Origin: Silurus meridionalis
Lineage: Eukaryota > Chordata > Actinopteri > Siluriformes > Siluridae
Assembly: GCF_014805685.1 (NCBI RefSeq)
Contig: NC_060886.1
Coordinates: 20,735,608-20,799,607, forward strand
DNA: 64,000 nt
Direction of reading: 5' to 3'
Shown here piece after piece: positions 60,001-64,000 of this stretch; positions within the stretch are counted from its first letter, which is position 1; each line of letters begins with the position of its first letter. Below the pieces are notes generated by a model that saw nothing but the letters and a program-made list of their open reading frames with translations, was not told the origin of the DNA and made no database searches. The position numbers and the translations under genes are program-made.

Positions 60001-61155
60001 TTAATGGTCACTAATGGCCATTTTTAACTGTTCCAACCACAGGTAGCATGGAAATGAGTAAATGCAGAAACATCAGCCTTCATTAAGCCTGAGCTGTCAG
60101 AACCCAGAATGATTTATTAAGGAATTCATGGCAGTGTGTAAACCATACACCTGGCTCAGAAACAAACATTGAGTGAACTGAGAAAGCGTTACAGAAAGCC
60201 TTTCTCTTTCAAAACACATCATATGCAATAGCTTAAGGCCTTAGAACTGAAACACAACAAGAAATATTAAAAACAATCTATCCATAATGCAAAAAAATTT
60301 AATCAGTTTAAAGCGCTGTTATCCCAAATGCAAACCAAGTTTAATTCGAGTTAAAATTGTAGTAAGCAAACAAGTAAACATGACTTCTCGTTTATTTATT
60401 TATTTTTTGTAAGCACTTAATTTTTTGTAAGCACTTAAAATTAAACTATATAAACCTAACTTACTTAATCAGGTTTATATAGTTTAATTTTAAGCCACAC
60501 ATTTACATGCATTTAATTCAGTACAGGACTTAAAACACGGATAATTCTAATAATAAGCAAATCACAATTTTTATTTTTATTTATTGCACAACTATATACT
60601 ATTTTTGTCTGATGACATGTTATCTATAAGTCTGCAGCATTGATAAAGATCTTGCTTAAACATACACTGCATTTCCTGTAATAGTAACAAGACACTTCTA
60701 ACTCTGAAAAAAGAATGTCATTAAAAGCAGATTCCAGCTTCCATAACACTTTATAACATGTTTTTCTCAATCTTATGAGACAGGGTTGCCCTATGTATTT
60801 ATGTATCTGAGGATATTTTATATATTCACATTTCCATACTGTATGATTCTTTTATTTTTGTTACTGAAGCTGTCATCTGAGTCCGGTACACTTTATACTT
60901 GGTCAATAAAAGATTATGAATCATATCATTAAATATTTATGGGAAGTGCTCAAGAAGGGCCAAAGCATCTTTAAATCTTTAAAAACTAACGATGGCTTAT
61001 TAGGTTTCATGCTCATACTGTATGTGCATGGCCTATAAATTATAATTATGTTGGGTGCACATGATCTTTTTTCATGCATCAAATTTTTTTTTTAACACCG
61101 ACACAAAATTCAAATTCATGTATATGGTGAATGAATTAGATTCTGAATGTTAATA
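56531..61155. other. Long unassigned stretch
   Basis: About 4.6 kb of AT-rich, mostly single-copy-looking DNA. It contains a (GT)n tract with GC interruptions (56967-57047), a CT-rich segment near 57,970-58,012 and a perfect hairpin (60434-60494, listed separately). The 122-codon minus-strand frame at 57743-58111 runs partly through the CT-rich segment and has no domain. Conserved noncoding elements could lie here but cannot be recognised from one sequence. Confidence 0.4.
60434..60494. repeat. Perfect 24-bp inverted repeat with 13-nt loop
   Basis: Left arm 60434-60457 (starting CTTAAAATTAAACTA) is exactly reverse-complementary to 60471-60494. Just before it, 'ttttttgtaagcacttaa' is tandemly duplicated (60404-60440). 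Confidence 0.95.
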
Positions 61156-61450
61156 GTCAAGTCAAGTCAAGTCAAGTCAAGTCAAGTTTCTTTCTATAGC
61201 GCTTTTCACAACAGACATTGTTTTGAAAGCAGCTTTACAGAAATCATCAGTTAAGGTGAATGGTGTGCATTTGTCCCTGATCCCTGAGCAAGCTGTGGCG
61301 ACTGTGGCAAGGAAAAACTTCTTTAGATGTTATGAGGAAGAAACCTTAAGAGGAACCAGACTCAAAAGGGGAACCCATCCTCATTTGGGTGACATCAAGA
61401 GTTTGATCATAAATCTTTCAACAATACAGAACACTGGAGAGTGAGAACTA
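61156..61450 (-). mobile_element. L2-type LINE 3-prime tail with (CAAGT)n
   Basis: Six CAAGT units, then 'ctatagcgcttttcacaaca', 'gcgactgtggcaaggaaaaa' and 'agaggaaccagactcaaaag'. It is the same tail as at 47,436 and 25,621, in the same orientation. Confidence 0.75.
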
Positions 61451-61802
61451 ACATGAGTACTGGAGTATAAGATTATAAGTAATGTTCTTTCAACAGTCTT
61501 TTACAGTCATTATGGTTATAAAACTAGAAGCTACTGAGCAACTCATAAAATAGCTCAACATTTGCGATCATCACAGATCCAACACCAGCTTCTCCATGCC
61601 AGAGCCTTTAAACAATCCAGGAGGTCCAATGTTAAAACTCCACACATGAAGTGGGATCCAGCTGGCACTAGTACGTCTCTGGGTGGTACGGGAAGTTTGC
61701 GAGTTTCGGATCTATTTCTTAGAAGGTCCATTATCTTCATGAGGTGAGAAGTGACTGGAACTGGCCAAACCTCAGGATGCCTCGGGATGGGGAATAGATC
61801 AC
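61451..61802. other. Probable continuation of the LINE tail
   Basis: Decayed sequence downstream of the L2-type tail. No gene. Confidence 0.3.
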
Positions 61803-61851
61803 TATTATCATAATAATAATAATAATAATAATTATTATTAATAATAACAAC
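61803..61851. repeat. (ATA)n tract
   Basis: Imperfect trinucleotide array between two LINE fragments. Confidence 0.8.
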
Positions 61852-61854
61852 AAG

Positions 61855-62395
61855 TCAAACAGCCAGGGACAAAGCTAAGCTGCAGCATGTCATCCACTCT
61901 GCTGAGAAGGTGATTGGCTTCAAGCTCCCATCCCTCCATTAGCTGTACGTCTCCAGGACCCAAGATCGCAGCTGACCCCTCTCATCCTTGAAACAAACTA
62001 TTTCAGTACCTCCCCTCTGGTAAGAGGTTCTGGTTCATTAGGACCAGGACCTACGCCACAAGAACAGTTTCTTCACCACTGCAGTCAGCCTGCTGAACAG
62101 TGCCCCACTTACCCCCAGATGACCCCCCCCTTCAAAAACTTAGGGACAGTCACTTTCACTTTCATATTCTAAATTGCACTTCTTTTCATGCAAACTCGCA
62201 CTTCTGTATACAATATTTATTTCATTCTATATTGTGTACATAATTCATGTCTGTATATATGTTTGGACAGTCACTTTCACTTTTACACATTTCGTATCTG
62301 TGTATATGTTTGCACCTGACACCTAGACCAATTCCCAGTACTGTACTAGTGCTTCTTTGCTGAACCCTTTGCTATACCTGGCAATACAATTTTTT
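61855..62395 (+). mobile_element. LINE 3-prime end (Rex/Jockey-like C-terminus)
   Basis: Encodes, in broken frames, a typical LINE C-terminus (KLQHVIHSAEKVIGFKLPSL, then HKNSFFTTAVSLLNSAPL). A fish-type 3-prime UTR follows ('gcacttctgtatacaatatt', 'tgctatacctggcaatacaa'). Confidence 0.65.
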
Positions 62396-62458
62396 TCTGT
62401 TTCTGATTATTATTATTATTACCTTGTTGAGTGTCTTATAAAAGTATATATTATCAGC

Positions 62459-62460
<2 letters not shown>

Positions 62461-62511
<51 letters not shown>
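62461..62511. repeat. (AC)n microsatellite
   Basis: About 25 CA units. Confidence 0.95.
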
Positions 62512-62514
<3 letters not shown>

Positions 62515-62907
62515 CAGAGTAAGTCCACAGTTGGTAAAGTACATGAATGACATTTAATAATTTTATAGGATCAGTAGGTTCCCTCATTCCACCTTTACCT
62601 CTGACCTTTAAACTCTCTGCCTGAGGCTCAGTCATACTTCGACTGTCACCACAGAAACCCATAAAAAGAGAGAGGAGATGAAAAGAGGCTGGTGAAAGGC
62701 TATAATCTGTCCTGATGCCAAAGAACACAAACAAACACACACACAAACACATATATACAAACAGTCCATTCCACATTAAGCCCAGTAACACACACTGACT
62801 ATTCCAACATCATGTTCCAAACACAAAGACACTGTATTTTTACATAAATATTAAAATTATGTAGCACACACAGGATAGCTGTAACAATACAGGGAAACAT
62901 CTTGACC

Positions 62908-62909
<2 letters not shown>
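62512..62909. other. Unassigned stretch between CA tracts
   Basis: No gene; open frames depend on the neighbouring CA tracts. Confidence 0.45.
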
Positions 62910-63317
<408 letters not shown>

Positions 63318-63319
<2 letters not shown>

Positions 63320-63441
63320 ACTGAGCTTTGAACATTAGTAAGACCTGAAAAAAGCTCTCTGAACCATGAACAGTAGCCTGGAGCTCAGATTAATATTAAT
63401 GCTCCACTCATCGGGGTAATGTTTTCTCTCTTTCTCCATTA

Positions 63442-63487
<46 letters not shown>

Positions 63488-63602
63488 ACCTAATAATGCT
63501 GCATTAGCATTAACAGTCTTTAGCACTGGCACAGAAGTAGCTGCATATCAATGTTCACTGTTGTGTGTCATTATGCAGCCTGTCCAGTGTGTTATTATTA
63601 TT

Positions 63603-63658
<56 letters not shown>

Positions 63659-63858
63659 AAAATATGATAATTGTTACATTTTCTTTACATTTATTTTCAG
63701 TGTTAATTTGTTTATTACTTTTCTCAGTTTTCTTTTTATTCTGAATAATACAAAAAAACTAATTCAACTGGACATGAAACATGAATTGAATTAGAGCCAG
63801 TAATTTTTATTTGGTTTATAACTATGAATCACTTATAGATATTTATATTTATATTCAG
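63318..63858. repeat. (CT)n and (ATT)n arrays in unassigned DNA
   Basis: (CT)n at 63446-63485 and an (ATT)n array with two ATC interruptions at about 63,592-63,658. Nothing else recognised up to 63,858. Confidence 0.85.
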
Positions 63859-64000
63859 AAACCGAACAAGAAATCCACGCAATATGCGAACAGACTAAGA
63901 ACGTGACAAAGATAGAGGTACTGAAGAATGTTCTGCATGCTTTAGAGACAATGGATCCAAGAACTAGTTCAGAAAGCTCAGAATTCCTACACAACATAAC
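63859..64000 (+). CDS. Candidate internal exon running off the window
   Basis: An acceptor with an AT-rich tract (TATTCAG, 63852-63858) is followed by 142 bases with one frame open to the window end. That frame reads TEQEIHAICEQTKNVTKIEV, later VLHALETMDPRTSSESSE. The composition is protein-like, with two N-linked glycosylation-type sequons (NVT and, if the next base agrees, NIT), suggesting an extracellular segment such as the stalk of a cell-surface receptor. The other two frames contain stops. No other exon of such a gene is visible to the left. Confidence 0.35.

Overview
The window is animal nuclear DNA from a ray-finned fish. The evidence is short GT-AG introns, a high load of Tc1/mariner elements with IR/DR ends, RTE- and L2-type LINE fragments with fish-type 3-prime tails, and very long CA/GT, GA and ATT microsatellites. 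The repeat mix would suit a catfish or other otophysan, but that is only an impression.

Three complete protein genes lie between 10.3 and 34.0 kb, in the same order as in human 2q14. insig2 is on the minus strand (5 coding exons, 224 aa, ER sterol-sensing anchor). ccdc93 is on the plus strand (23 coding exons, 633 aa, CCC/Commander endosomal recycling complex). ddx18 is on the minus strand (14 coding exons, 653 aa, nucleolar DEAD-box helicase for ribosome biogenesis). For all three I placed every coding splice junction by eye, and every reading phase closes. insig2 and ccdc93 are divergent, head to head across about 4.4 kb between start codons. ccdc93 and ddx18 are convergent, tail to tail, with stop codons about 0.7 kb apart. 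They share a conserved neighbourhood rather than a pathway.

The left flank (1-10.2 kb) is mostly AT-rich and repetitive, with two exceptions. A CpG-dense patch at 3.56-3.84 kb carries an NRF1-type palindrome. A group of minus-strand exon-like frames at 5.03-5.76 kb, possibly also 6.75-6.90 kb, looks like the 3-prime end of a gene or pseudogene I cannot name. Its proposed stop codon is 5 bp from a short interstitial telomeric repeat.

The right flank (34-64 kb) has no complete gene. It is a transposon graveyard: a 5-prime-truncated L2-type LINE split by an almost intact Tc1 element (48.1-49.7 kb), a second Tc1 element with IR/DR ends (51.5-52.9 kb), a piggyBac-like remnant, LINE endonuclease fragments, a retroelement promoter duplication, and opposed CA/GT tracts near the right edge. 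An open, exon-like segment with a good acceptor runs off the right end (63,859-64,000).

I found no tRNA, rRNA, CRISPR array or virus genome. The identities of the three named genes and their motifs are secure. Promoter, polyA and orphan-exon calls are inferences. Repeat family names rest on remembered consensus features, not a library search.
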